A DNA stretch of 64,000 nucleotides from Paenibacillus sp. Soil522 (GTDB lineage Bacteria > Bacillota > Bacilli > Paenibacillales > Paenibacillaceae), in the NCBI RefSeq assembly GCF_001428245.1, contig NZ_LMRV01000002.1, forward strand, positions 62,001-126,000. The letters are read 5' to 3'. Position 1 is the first letter of the stretch; every line of letters starts with the position of its first letter. Both the position numbers and the translations under genes were made by a program. Below are positions 1 to 8,041 of the stretch, piece after piece. The notes below the pieces were generated by a model. That model saw only the letters and a list, made by a program, of their open reading frames with translations. It was not told the DNA's origin and ran no database searches.

Positions 1-2
1 TC

Positions 3-77
3 AAAATATGCCCAAATACAATTTTCGGTGATAGTCCAAAAGCTAGGAAAGCAAACCGATACAAATCAATCGGATGA
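3..77 (+). other. Possible 3' end of a gene cut by the window edge
   Basis: One frame stays open from the left edge to a TGA at 75-77 and would encode a 24-residue tail ending in ARKANRYKSIG. A hairpin follows 14 bases later. I do not recognise the protein; another frame in the same strand is open further (to about position 170), so this is only a suggestion based on the position of the stop just before a terminator. Confidence 0.2.
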
Positions 78-90
78 TCATTACGAAAAA

Positions 91-120
91 GCGCCGGTTC
101 CATTGCCATGGAATCGGCGC
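91..120 (-). terminator. Intrinsic terminator of the MprF-like gene
   Basis: A 12-bp stem (gcgccggttcca with tggaatcggcgc, one G-T pair) with a 6-base loop. Read on the minus strand it is followed directly by TTTTT, so it best serves the gene ending at 171; on the plus strand the downstream sequence is less T-rich but could also work. Confidence 0.7.
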
Positions 121-170
121 TTCTGTCTTAGTTTTATTTCATGCAAGCAATACTTAAAAGCGTTCCCCGG

Positions 171-1235
171 TTAGGCCCGTTTCCTTGAAATAGAGCTCCC
201 GTTCATGTAAAGCTTGGAAGTGATTTTGTCTTGCGAAAGCTGATTGGCGCAAGGTCTATGAATGATAAGGGCAAGCAGCGCAACCGTAATGGGAATGGTG
301 GCAGGTTGATAGACTAAGTAGACATCCTCCCATTTTGGCGCGAATTTATTTTTATAATCATACAAACCTTTAAAGTTATACAGCTTGTTCCCATACTTGT
401 AGAGCAGTTTGACAATGAGCAAATCACCCGCGTTTGCCAAGGGGGCCATGCCCAAGCTGCAGAAGTCATACTTATTTTCTTGGGCCCACTTGAATAATGA
501 AATAAACAGAACATCCATTGTGCCATGCGGACATGCTTTCGTATAGCGCATCAAGTCTACCGTTATTTTCCGGCAAACCGGCGCCTCTTCCTGAGCGGCT
601 CGGAGCGGGTGATGGTCGCCTGCGATCGAAACGAACGCCTCGTAATTGCCATCAGGGCCAACAAGTACGGCAACGGGAAAACGGCTCACATAATCCGGTG
701 AAAAAGATCCGACAGAGAAGCTTTTCTCCTTCCGGTCACTGAGCCACTCATCCGATATAGCTTGAAGACGATTCAGGAACGAATCGGAATAAGGCGGGAG
801 CATGACTTGAAAGGAATAACCATTGCGCAGAAATTTATTTATGCGGTTTCGCAGCTTAAGCCAGTGCTTGCCGTTCAAATGAAAACTGGACAAGTCTACT
901 TGAGCTTCTTCTCCAATTTTGACGAATTGCAGCCCCAATTTCTCATACAGCGGAAGAAATGCAGCTTTTGCCTGGTAGAAGACCGGTATCCGCTTATTTT
1001 CAAGGCAGTCTGTCATAAACTGCTCGACGACTCGTCTAGTAGACTCGGGGGATTTTCCAATGGGGTCGCCAAGCACGATTCTTCTCTTTCCGACCGAGCG
1101 ATATACGATTAACGCTTCGTGAGCAGTATCCCAGAACCATTCCTTATCGCCAAGATAGTATAAATGCGTGTGTGAAGTATGACCGCAGTTTTTAAGCAGA
1201 TGATAAAGACGTTTTTCATGCGTTACATCGATCAA
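171..1235 (-). CDS. Soluble MprF C-terminal domain-like protein (DUF2156, phosphatidylglycerol lysyltransferase-type)
   Basis: A 354-residue protein matching the cytosolic C-terminal domain of MprF/LPG synthases, a double-GNAT fold that transfers an aminoacyl group from aminoacyl-tRNA to phosphatidylglycerol. Visible family blocks: WLKLRNRINKFLRNGY near residue 130, DEWLSDRKEKSFSVGSF near 165, GTMDVLF..W and LGMAPLA near 245-270, and YNFKGLYDYKNKFAPKWE near 295. The roughly 500-residue membrane flippase part of classical MprF is absent, so this is a stand-alone synthase domain; a hydrophobic stretch near residues 315-330 could touch the membrane. Start: an upstream in-frame TTG at 1250 overlaps a GGAGG, and that GGAGG sits 8 bases before a TTG at 1233-1235, which I prefer. 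The aminoacyl donor cannot be told from sequence; many such short forms have no proven activity. Confidence 0.8.
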   Translation of the reverse strand: MIDVTHEKRLYHLLKNCGHTSHTHLYYLGDKEWFWDTAHEALIVYRSVGKRRIVLGDPIGKSPESTRRVVEQFMTDCLENKRIPVFYQAKAAFLPLYEKLGLQFVKIGEEAQVDLSSFHLNGKHWLKLRNRINKFLRNGYSFQVMLPPYSDSFLNRLQAISDEWLSDRKEKSFSVGSFSPDYVSRFPVAVLVGPDGNYEAFVSIAGDHHPLRAAQEEAPVCRKITVDLMRYTKACPHGTMDVLFISLFKWAQENKYDFCSLGMAPLANAGDLLIVKLLYKYGNKLYNFKGLYDYKNKFAPKWEDVYLVYQPATIPITVALLALIIHRPCANQLSQDKITSKLYMNGSSISRKRA

Positions 1236-1335
1236 AAGAAAATCCTCCAAGTTTTGCAGTATCTATGCTGAAGTCAGTGTCGAATTATGTCTATGACTAT
1301 ATTATATCGGCTTTGTCTTTATCTTTGAAGAGCTT

Positions 1336-1668
1336 TTACCGATTTTCATTCGTTGTGCAGCATTCTATTATTCGATATACTTTCCCTTTCGTTAAAGTGG
1401 ATAATGCGTACGCCACCCATTCCGAAATGCTTTCTTCACCGCCAAGCAAAAATAAATTCGCTGAGCAGCGCCTCATAATCTCCGATTTTGTAGCAAAAGG
1501 GATATATCCGGTTCTGGTAACATACAAAACGGGATATTTCGATAATGCCATTATGTCCATACCGATTTCCGGCAATCGCTCAATAGGGGCAATTCGTATA
1601 TTCAATTCGAAAGGAGCATAGATTCTTGCATAAGCGGCAGCTTCCGTAAAAGTATTTTTGTACACCAT
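1336..1668 (-). CDS. Small protein with a CWB2-like (cell-wall-binding repeat 2) pattern
   Basis: A 110-residue protein. Its middle and end (YPVLYV..GYIPFATKSEI, then ANLFLLGGEESISEW and GKVYRI) follow the order seen in PF04122 cell-wall-binding repeats: a strand with Pro-hydrophobics, a helix with an Ala-Thr start, a GGxxSIS/VS turn, and a final VxRI. There is no signal peptide, so export is not shown and it may be a cytosolic relative of the repeat. GAGGTG lies just upstream; ATG at 1668 or GTG at 1665 are both possible starts. It is codirectional with the MprF-like gene 100 bases downstream and may share its transcript. Family assignment is by eye only. Confidence 0.45.
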   Translation of the reverse strand: MVYKNTFTEAAAYARIYAPFELNIRIAPIERLPEIGMDIMALSKYPVLYVTRTGYIPFATKSEIMRRCSANLFLLGGEESISEWVAYALSTLTKGKVYRIIECCTTNENR

Positions 1669-1746
1669 TATCACCTCGATACATTATATGACGGATCCTA
1701 AAATATAATTTAAATAATTGAGGCTGTAGATAAGGGGGAGAGCACA

Positions 1747-2190
1747 CTGATTTCCAATGAAGAAATACAAATGATCCAGATGTTGACGGAAACTATTTTT
1801 CCTGGTGCTTGTGAGGCAAAGGTGTATGAGTTTATTTTGAGGGATATGAAAAGCAATCCTTTTTTCGTTAAAATTTATCATAAAGGGCTGCACCAGCTGA
1901 ACGAAGGAGCCGAACACATATATCATACGAAATTACTTCAGCTTAACGGGAATCAACTGACCGACTTACTGAAAATGTATGAAAATAGTGAATTTTTTCA
2001 GCTATTAAGGGATCATACGCTGGAGGGAATGTTCAGCGATCCGATTTACGGCGGCAATTACGAGGCATTAGGATGGCGCATGTTGGGTTATGCGGGACCG
2101 ACCTTTCATCCTCCGGAAACCCTTAATGAAGTCCAGCTTCCGACGGTGTACTATTCGCTAGAAGGGATCGCGTATGAAGAAGAAACCTGA
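1747..2190 (+). CDS. Gluconate 2-dehydrogenase subunit 3 family protein
   Basis: Encodes about 147 residues of the small subunit that accompanies membrane-type GMC dehydrogenases. The N-terminal MLTETIFPGACEAKVYEFI block and the C-terminal GGNYEALGWRMLGYAGPTF block are typical. The gene overlaps the flavoprotein gene by 17 bases, so the two are translationally coupled. Start choice is odd: the first ATG in frame (1771) has no ribosome binding site and would remove the N-terminal SNEEIQ that the family usually has; GGGGGAG at 1734-1740 points to a CTG at 1747, or the ATT at 1750. The subunit lacks a twin-arginine leader that I can see, unlike many proteobacterial homologues. Confidence 0.75.
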   Translation: MISNEEIQMIQMLTETIFPGACEAKVYEFILRDMKSNPFFVKIYHKGLHQLNEGAEHIYHTKLLQLNGNQLTDLLKMYENSEFFQLLRDHTLEGMFSDPIYGGNYEALGWRMLGYAGPTFHPPETLNEVQLPTVYYSLEGIAYEEET

Positions 2191-3856
2191 TTATGACGTA
2201 ATTATTGTCGGAGCGGGTGCGGCTGGCGGCATTCTCGGCAGGGAACTGAGCGATTCGGGTTTATCCGTTTGCGTGCTGGAACGGGGCCCGATGCAGGAAA
2301 CAAAAGACGTATCGATGGATGAGCTTCGCTTTCCGGTTCGCCAGAATCTTCTATGGGCTACGCCGAGGACCGGGGGCATGACGTGGCGACCGCATTCGCG
2401 CGCGGCAACGCAAAAAATATTCCCCCGTATTACTTCACTGCTTGACGGATGGAGCCCCGGCGGCAATATGAATCACTGGGGAGGAGCAAGCTTTCGTTTC
2501 GAGCCGTCCGTCTTCAAAGCACTGGATGTTTGGGGTCAAGTCCCGAACGGGGCCATTGCCAATTGGCCGCTTTCTTATGAAGATTTGGAGCCTTATTACA
2601 CCAAGTTTGAATATAGGCTGGGCGTCTCCGGAGATGCCTCCCAGATGCTGTACGGGCCTCCTAGATCGAAGCCGTATCCAATGCCTCCGATTGAGCAAGG
2701 ATTTGCAACCAATCACTTTGCGCAGGCGAGCAGGGAGCTGGGCTATCAACCGTATCCAATGCCGGCGGGCATTAACAGCCGCGATTATCAGGGGAGAAAG
2801 CGAACGGGATATTGCGGCTTCTGTATGGGTTATGAATGTACGGTAGATGCAAAATCAAGCACAAGAGTGACGGAACTTAAGGAAGCGCTGAAAAATCCGA
2901 ATTTCACGATGCTTACGGACCGTTACGTATACAAAATTACGATGAGCTCTCCGCAGCAAGCAGACGGAGTGATCTGTATGGATTCGAATGGAACGGTCTA
3001 TGAGCTCACAGCAAGCATTGTCATTATTGCAGCCAATACATTTTATAATGTCTGGCTGCTGCTTCTGTCAAGAAATCAATATGCCCCGGACGGCATTGGT
3101 AATCAGTTCGGTCAAGTAGGCAAATATTTTCATCATCATCCGTTTACTGGAGTGGCCGGTTTGTTTGATGAACGGATGAATGTCCATATCGGGCCTTCCG
3201 AGACGCTTATGACCATTACGAATTATACGGAAGACCGTTTTGACCATTCAGGGCTTGGGTTCATTATGGGCGGTTATATATTCGGAGCTAAAGCAGCAGG
3301 AGCAGCGGGGCAGCCCATTGAATTCGTGAAAAACATTCCTCTGCCCGAAGGCGTACCAGCCTGGGGACCATCATTTAAAGAGTTTGTCACAAAAACCTTC
3401 AGTCGTTATTATTCTATTTTTTCACTGCTGACCGATCCTCCCTTGCTTACGAACTTCATCGATCTTGATCCCAAAGCGAAAAATGGGCTCGGGTTCCCTC
3501 TCCCGAGACTTACCTTTAGTTGGAGCGATCAGATTAATGAGATGCAGCGTTTCTTTTATTCGAAGATGATCGAAATCCTGCAAGCAGCCAAAGCGCAAAA
3601 GATATGGGGACTTAACGACGTTCAGCCGCCATGGGAACTGTCGCATCCAAGTGGCGGAACGAGAATGGGTGAGGACGAGAGGGTATCGGTAACCGACAGG
3701 TACGGCAAAGTTCATGGCGTCAGCAATTTGTTTGTTGCCGGAAATTCCTTATTTCCGACGATGTCCGCCTTTAATCCAACGGAGACGATTGGGGCTCTTG
3801 CTTATTGGCAGGCTGATTATATTAAGCAGGAGGTGTTAAAGGGGAATTTGATATAG
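2174..3856 (+). CDS. GMC-family FAD-dependent dehydrogenase (large subunit)
   Basis: A 560-residue GMC oxidoreductase, the catalytic FAD subunit that oxidises a sugar, polyol or similar alcohol. The FAD-binding VIIVGAGAAGGILGREL is at residues 9-25 with the acidic end of strand 2 (VLERGP) near 36. The GMC C-terminal domain contains HPSGGTRMG near residue 490 with the catalytic-histidine region, then LFVAGNSLFPTMSAFNPTETI near 515-535. A cytochrome c subunit, the third member of gluconate 2-dehydrogenases, is not encoded nearby, so electrons must go to another acceptor. GAAGGGA provides the binding site 8 bases before ATG. Substrate is not predictable; gluconate dehydrogenase is the annotation of the family, not evidence of substrate. 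Confidence 0.85.
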   Translation: MKKKPDYDVIIVGAGAAGGILGRELSDSGLSVCVLERGPMQETKDVSMDELRFPVRQNLLWATPRTGGMTWRPHSRAATQKIFPRITSLLDGWSPGGNMNHWGGASFRFEPSVFKALDVWGQVPNGAIANWPLSYEDLEPYYTKFEYRLGVSGDASQMLYGPPRSKPYPMPPIEQGFATNHFAQASRELGYQPYPMPAGINSRDYQGRKRTGYCGFCMGYECTVDAKSSTRVTELKEALKNPNFTMLTDRYVYKITMSSPQQADGVICMDSNGTVYELTASIVIIAANTFYNVWLLLLSRNQYAPDGIGNQFGQVGKYFHHHPFTGVAGLFDERMNVHIGPSETLMTITNYTEDRFDHSGLGFIMGGYIFGAKAAGAAGQPIEFVKNIPLPEGVPAWGPSFKEFVTKTFSRYYSIFSLLTDPPLLTNFIDLDPKAKNGLGFPLPRLTFSWSDQINEMQRFFYSKMIEILQAAKAQKIWGLNDVQPPWELSHPSGGTRMGEDERVSVTDRYGKVHGVSNLFVAGNSLFPTMSAFNPTETIGALAYWQADYIKQEVLKGNLI

Positions 3857-3884
3857 TGGCAATACCTGCTGCAAGAAGTAACAG

Positions 3885-3936
3885 AGCCGCTTGCCCGCGA
3901 TGGTTCGAGCAGGCGGCTATAGTGCAAAGGTTTTTC
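3885..3936 (+). terminator. Possible weak terminator after the GMC gene
   Basis: A 10-bp stem (agccgcttgc with gcaggcggct, one G-T pair) with a 14-base loop. The T run (TTTTT near 3931-3935) starts about 11 bases after the stem, further than usual, so the call is weak. Confidence 0.35.
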
Positions 3937-3961
3937 ATTTAAAAAGAGTGTGTCCCATTAG

Positions 3962-4477
3962 TCAATCTGCCTGAATAAGGCTCGCCGCTTTAGCGCGATT
4001 AGGGTTAAACAACTTTTCCGTCCCCAAATATCGGTCCAGGCTCAGTCGGTAAATATACTTTCGTCCAAGCAGCAAAGTAAAAGCGCTCGTATATAAAACA
4101 AGACTCATTAAATTTATATTTCCTGATAGAATAAAATTAATGTGCATAAAAAGGCAAATAAATATAGAGGGAAGTGTCATTAATCCTAATAATATAACAA
4201 TGCCTACTGCTATTTGTACAATGGGGATAACATAATTAAAAAACATAACATTCTCTAATGCTATATTTTCGATCAAATGCTTATGAAACACCGGAACATT
4301 TTCTTTGTTCAGCGCATGGTGCAAATAATCCGCTAAAAATACCCCCGGTTCACTAAACCATGACTTATTTGTAATTTTCGTAATACCAGCCAACAGCCAG
4401 CCCAACCCGAAAAGCACCCGCATTGCAATAAAAAGAGTGGACAAACCAACTTCTGCCATTTTTTTGTTTTTTAACAT
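3962..4477 (-). CDS. DoxX/DoxD-like integral membrane protein
   Basis: A 171-residue membrane protein with four likely helices. The first, with RVLFGLGWLLAGITKI, carries the Arg-(x)n-Gly-W/F pattern typical of DoxX-like and thiosulfate:quinone oxidoreductase small-subunit-like proteins; helices follow near residues 80-105, 110-130 and 130-145. AAGGAGG lies 8 bases before the ATG at 4475-4477, so a longer reading that begins upstream is rejected. No partner oxidoreductase subunit is adjacent on the same strand. Members of this family take part in quinone or thiol redox reactions, but the specific role here is unknown. Confidence 0.65.
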   Translation of the reverse strand: MLKNKKMAEVGLSTLFIAMRVLFGLGWLLAGITKITNKSWFSEPGVFLADYLHHALNKENVPVFHKHLIENIALENVMFFNYVIPIVQIAVGIVILLGLMTLPSIFICLFMHINFILSGNINLMSLVLYTSAFTLLLGRKYIYRLSLDRYLGTEKLFNPNRAKAASLIQAD

Positions 4478-4591
4478 CCTGTACGCCTCCTTGTTGAATG
4501 AGAATCTCTTCCTTTGCAAAAGTTCGATATATATGCAAGAACTTGACTCAAAAAGTTTCCTCGATGCAAAATAGTTTACCATATACAAATA

Positions 4592-4711
4592 AGTTTTGGG
4601 AACTATTTTTTGAAAGAGAGTTCGCTAAATGCTGTCATCTATGGCGGATTATCGAGTGAGCAGAGAGAACAGCTTGAATGGTTGTTGGATCGCATTTATG
4701 ACAGGTTCTAG
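4592..4711 (+). pseudogene. C-terminal remnant of a lost gene (possibly MarR-type regulator)
   Basis: One plus-strand frame ends in SSEQREQLEWLLDRIYDRF and TAG at 4709-4711, immediately followed by an intrinsic terminator. The tail has the helical LSxEQxxQLxxLL pattern common at the end of MarR-family regulators. There is no start codon with a binding site, and the frame runs into a stop at 4544 in a region that overlaps the upstream part of the DoxX-like gene. It looks like the 3' end of a gene whose body was deleted; the family guess is tentative. Confidence 0.4.
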
Positions 4712-4735
4712 TTTTTCTGAAAGAACCTATTTTTT
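4703..4735 (+). terminator. Intrinsic terminator of the remnant gene
   Basis: Stem aggttct/agaacct with a 12-base loop, followed by ATTTTTT. It overlaps the stop codon of the remnant and lies upstream of the quinone reductase gene. Confidence 0.5.
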
Positions 4736-4809
4736 GGAAAATGAATAGATGTCTATGAGTGGGGAAGAATGATGGCAGTATTTTTATTAAAATTAACGGA
4801 GGTTTTTTA

Positions 4810-5391
4810 ATGAAACATCTAATTGTCTATGCCCATCCACACCCTGAAAGCTTTAACCACGCCATATTGGAAACTACGGTTCAAGCTTTAAAGAAAAAGG
4901 GTCATGAGGTTACCGTGCGTGATTTGTATGACATCGATTTCCAGCCTGTACTGAAACCGCAAGATACCGCAGCTATGAAAGCCGGGCAAACGCCAGCGGA
5001 TATTAAAACAGAGCAGCAATTTATCGAACAAGCGGATACGATTACATTTATTTATCCGATCTGGTGGACAGGGTTGCCCGCTATTCTGAAAGGTTATGTA
5101 GATCGTGTATTTTCATATGGTTTTGCCTATGCTTACGGTGCAGAAGGAATCGATAAGCTGCTGAAAGGCAAGAAAGGCCTTATCATTAATACGCACGGTA
5201 TGCCTAAAGAAATTTACGATCAAATCGGAATGACGGCTGGACTTAAAATCACGTCCGATACTGGAATCTTTGAGTTCACGGGGATCGAACCCGTAGCGCA
5301 TTTGCTCTTTGGAAGTGTTCCTAGTGCAGGCGAAGCAGCGCTTAAGGATATATTGAAGCAGGTTGAAGACACCGTTGCTTCCGTATTCTAA
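4810..5391 (+). CDS. NAD(P)H:quinone oxidoreductase, flavodoxin-like fold (KefF/MdaB/YwrO type)
   Basis: A 193-residue flavoprotein with the flavodoxin-2 fold. The start MKHLIVYAHPHPESFNHAI holds the FMN/FAD phosphate-binding segment, and FIYPIWWTGLPAILKGYVDRVF near residues 80-100 is the family signature around the isoalloxazine. Such enzymes reduce quinones or electrophiles by two electrons with NAD(P)H. GGAGG sits 7-8 bases before ATG 4810; an earlier ATG at 4759 would add residues with no family match. A regulator tail lies upstream, which suggests that this gene once had a neighbouring regulator that is now lost. Confidence 0.85.
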   Translation: MKHLIVYAHPHPESFNHAILETTVQALKKKGHEVTVRDLYDIDFQPVLKPQDTAAMKAGQTPADIKTEQQFIEQADTITFIYPIWWTGLPAILKGYVDRVFSYGFAYAYGAEGIDKLLKGKKGLIINTHGMPKEIYDQIGMTAGLKITSDTGIFEFTGIEPVAHLLFGSVPSAGEAALKDILKQVEDTVASVF

Positions 5392-5404
5392 AACCATTCC
5401 ATCT

Positions 5405-5452
5405 AAAAATGCCGGGAACAGAAATCATCTTGATTTCTGTTCCCGGCATTTT
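5405..5452. terminator. Strong bidirectional terminator between convergent genes
   Basis: A 22-bp near-perfect stem (aaaatgccgggaacagaaat.. and its complement) with a very short loop, A-rich on the left and T-rich on the right. It serves both the quinone reductase gene (plus) and the amino acid transporter operon (minus). Confidence 0.9.
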
Positions 5453-5455
5453 CTG

Positions 5456-6211
5456 CTATTCATCTGATTTCCCGTTTAGGTGATTAAGAAATTGAACGGC
5501 TCGTGAAGTTTTTGGGTTATTAAGCACCTCATGCGGGGAGCCTTGCTCGATAATAAGTCCATCGTCCATGAGAAGAATATGGTCGGCTACATCCGCAGCG
5601 AATTTCATTTCATGCGTTACAATCGCCATGGTCATACCTTCGGCTGCCAACTGCTTCATAACCTTTAGCACTTCTCCGACCAATTCGGGATCAAGTGCAG
5701 ACGTCGGCTCGTCGAACAGCAGCACTTCCGGATCGATGGCCATGGCCCGGGCGATAGCTACCCTCTGCTGCTGTCCTCCCGACAGTTTATGCGGATAGGA
5801 GCTGGCTTTATCGGCCAGACCCACCTTCTCCAGCAGAACCTCTGCACGTTTCCGGGCCTCGCTCTTGTTCTTCTTTTGTACGGTCATTTGCGCTTCCATC
5901 ACGTTCTCAAGAGCAGTCATGTGCGGGAATAAATTAAATGACTGAAACACCATTCCCGTATTTTTGCGCAAAGCTAGAATGTTCTTTTGGGGGATTCTCG
6001 CTCGCTCATGAAACTCAAAGATGTTCTCCCCGAGCTTAAGTGAACCTCGGTCGGGCATTTCCAGCAGGTTTAAGCAACGCAACAGCGTTGTTTTCCCCGA
6101 TCCGGATGGACCGATGATGACAAGCACTTTTCCTTTTGACAAGGTGAGGTCAATACCCTTTAGCACTTCCAGAGAACCGTAAGCTTTATGCAAACCACGA
6201 ATTTCGATCAT
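5456..6211 (-). CDS. tcyC: Polar amino acid ABC importer, ATP-binding protein
   Basis: A 251-residue ATPase of the GlnQ/TcyC class that powers uptake through the adjacent permease. Walker A GPSGSGKTTLLR is at residues 34-45, the Q-loop at MVFQSFNLFPHM, the signature [14 protein letters not shown] near 142, Walker B VLLFDEPTSALDPE near 163, and the H-loop in IVTHEM near 198. It is third in a three-gene minus-strand operon (binding protein, permease, ATPase) with a 14-base gap to the permease gene. AAAGGAG precedes the ATG. The symbol rests on the probable cystine specificity of the binding protein and is a suggestion. Confidence 0.85.
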   Translation of the reverse strand: MIEIRGLHKAYGSLEVLKGIDLTLSKGKVLVIIGPSGSGKTTLLRCLNLLEMPDRGSLKLGENIFEFHERARIPQKNILALRKNTGMVFQSFNLFPHMTALENVMEAQMTVQKKNKSEARKRAEVLLEKVGLADKASSYPHKLSGGQQQRVAIARAMAIDPEVLLFDEPTSALDPELVGEVLKVMKQLAAEGMTMAIVTHEMKFAADVADHILLMDDGLIIEQGSPHEVLNNPKTSRAVQFLNHLNGKSDE

Positions 6212-6225
6212 TCGTACAGTCTCCT

Positions 6226-6894
6226 TTAGCTGGCAGAGAAACGTTCGAGGCGTTTTTCCACGTAATTTTGCAGTAGTGACAGAACGGAGCTGAATGCTAA
6301 ATAAATGACTGCCACTTCACAATATAAAAGCAATGGTTCGTAGGTAAGAGCGACATATTCTTGTGCGGTCCTGAACATTTCGACAAAGGTAATGCTAGCC
6401 ACAAGTGATGTATCCTTAATAAGACTGATAAAGGAGTTACCGAGCGGAGGAATGGACACTCGTGCAGCTTGAGGGAGAATAATACGCCTCAGCGCCTGCA
6501 TACGGGACATCCCGAGCGAATAGGCAGCTTCCCACTGCCCCTTCTGGATCGACAAAATTGCCGCACGTACGATTTCCGAGCCGTAGGCACCCACGCTTAG
6601 CGAAAGCCCGATAACTGCCGACAAATACGGACTAAGCGTAATGCCCACACTAGGCAGCCCGTAATAAATGATAAACAGCTGTACCAAGAGCGGAGTTCCC
6701 CTGATGACCCACACGTAGAAGCGTGCTATAAACTTGGGGATTGTCCAAGAGGACAATCGGATAAGCGCAGTAAGAACGGCCAGTATTAAGCCAAGTGCAA
6801 ATGTAATCAAAGTCAACGGAATGGTTAAAACAACCCCTGCTTTAAGCAGGGGCCAGAATGAATCCATTATAATTTGGATTTGACGGTCGTCCAT
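6226..6894 (-). CDS. tcyB: Polar amino acid ABC importer, permease
   Basis: A 222-residue membrane protein of the His/Glu/Gln/Arg/opine permease class. Hydrophobic helices occur near residues 15-40, 60-80, 85-110 and 185-205. The cytoplasmic coupling loop (EAAYSLGMSRMQALRRIILPQA, here given in parts: EAAYSLGMS and ALRRIILPQA) that docks on the ATPase is at about 122-143. A single permease gene implies a homodimer. It lies between the ATPase and binding-protein genes. Symbol given by context with the cystine-type binding protein; specificity is unproven. Confidence 0.85.
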   Translation of the reverse strand: MDDRQIQIIMDSFWPLLKAGVVLTIPLTLITFALGLILAVLTALIRLSSWTIPKFIARFYVWVIRGTPLLVQLFIIYYGLPSVGITLSPYLSAVIGLSLSVGAYGSEIVRAAILSIQKGQWEAAYSLGMSRMQALRRIILPQAARVSIPPLGNSFISLIKDTSLVASITFVEMFRTAQEYVALTYEPLLLYCEVAVIYLAFSSVLSLLQNYVEKRLERFSAS

Positions 6895-6924
6895 CGTATA
6901 AACATCCTTTGAATCGCTTTTTTT

Positions 6925-7743
6925 TTATTTAGAAACATCGGCTCCGAAATATTTCTCGGAAATGGTCAGATAAGTTCCATCACTTTTCATCGCAGCCAGG
7001 GCTTCGTTTACGGCTTTGATCAGATCGTCGTTCCCCTTCCGAAAGAGTGCTGCGCTATATGAAGCCTCGGCTGTTTCGTCTACCACTTTAATTTTCACAT
7101 CAGGCTTCTGCTTCTTTAGATCGAGATAAGACAGGCCGTCATTAATGGTAGCATCTGCACGTTTCGATAACAACAGGTCGATCGCTTGATTAAAGCCTTC
7201 CGTGCCCACGATCTCGGCGCCGTTCTCTTTGGCAATATCCGTCAGATTGCTCGTTAGCGATTGAGCGGACTTCTTGCCTTTAAGATCGGCCAGGTTCTTG
7301 ATTTCATTGTTATCTTCATGAACCAGCAGTACTGCTTTGGAGACGATGTAGGAATCGGAGAAATCGTACTTTTCTTTACGATCATCCCGAATCGTAACTT
7401 CATTAAACACGGCGTCGAATCTCTTGGCATCAAGCCCCGCAAAAATACCATCCCATGGCGTCTCTATAAATTCAGGCTCGACACCTAGACGTTTACTTAC
7501 TTCTTCCGCGATTTCTATGTCAAACCCAGTAAGCTTCCCGTCCTTATCATGGAATGTAAACGGAGCGTATGTTCCTTCTGTGCCAATTCTTAGTTTGCCA
7601 CTGGCCTTGATTGCTTCCAGCGAGTTTTGAGTTTCCGGGTTCGACGTTTCAGCAGGAGATGCGGAATTCGAATTTTTGCCGCATGCTGCCAGTAAAACCA
7701 AGGTTAGCGCGAGCAATAATGTAACTAGACTTATTTTTTTCAT
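6925..7743 (-). CDS. tcyA: Amino acid (probably L-cystine) ABC importer, lipoprotein binding protein
   Basis: A 272-residue solute-binding lipoprotein. The signal peptide ends in the lipobox LLAAC near residue 21, so the mature protein is anchored outside the membrane. The SBP_bac_3 body begins with KLRIGTEGTYAPFTFHD and continues GFDIEIAEEVSKRLG and FIETPWDGIFAGLDAKRFD, blocks close to the cystine-binding FliY/TcyA branch. AAAGGGGA lies 7 bases before ATG 7743; an upstream ATG at 7761 would place six extra residues before the signal peptide. A sigma-A-like promoter is visible upstream. Other polar amino acids remain possible ligands. Confidence 0.8.
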   Translation of the reverse strand: MKKISLVTLLLALTLVLLAACGKNSNSASPAETSNPETQNSLEAIKASGKLRIGTEGTYAPFTFHDKDGKLTGFDIEIAEEVSKRLGVEPEFIETPWDGIFAGLDAKRFDAVFNEVTIRDDRKEKYDFSDSYIVSKAVLLVHEDNNEIKNLADLKGKKSAQSLTSNLTDIAKENGAEIVGTEGFNQAIDLLLSKRADATINDGLSYLDLKKQKPDVKIKVVDETAEASYSAALFRKGNDDLIKAVNEALAAMKSDGTYLTISEKYFGADVSK

Positions 7744-7800
7744 ATAAAAATCCCCTTTCATCTATCCTTTTTATTGTATCCGACTAGGTCAGTAAACTGA

Positions 7801-7829
7801 ATAGTACACCGTATGCACAACAAAATCAA
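7801..7829 (-). promoter_or_regulatory. Sigma-A-like promoter of the amino acid importer operon
   Basis: On the minus strand TTGATT (7829-7824) and TACTAT (7806-7801) are separated by 17 bases, about 60 bases before the binding-protein start. Confidence 0.6.
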
Positions 7830-7970
7830 CCTTATCCGATAAAAAACATAGGATTACATTAAATTAATACTGAAAGAAAACCAACCTTTGGCCCGCAAAC
7901 CTCCGGGCGGGTTTTCAAATTTCATGTTAATGTTCCCGGCATTTATGCTGAACCGGAATAATATAAAAGA

Positions 7971-8005
7971 CATGAGACACCTTTGAGCAGGGGTCTCATG
8001 CCTTT
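7971..8005. terminator. Terminator downstream of the nitroreductase gene
   Basis: Stem catgagacacc/ggggtctcatg with a short loop. T-rich sequence flanks both sides (cctttttaat on plus, tcttttatatt on minus). The gene it serves is the minus-strand nitroreductase ending at 8042. Confidence 0.65.
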
Positions 8006-8041
8006 TTAATGGTTTGATGCTTTTAGATTTATGAGAAATGG

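Noticed and set aside
1265-1621. A 118-codon plus-strand frame opposite the CWB2-like gene
   Set aside because: The minus-strand reading has a binding site and a family-like pattern; the plus reading has neither.
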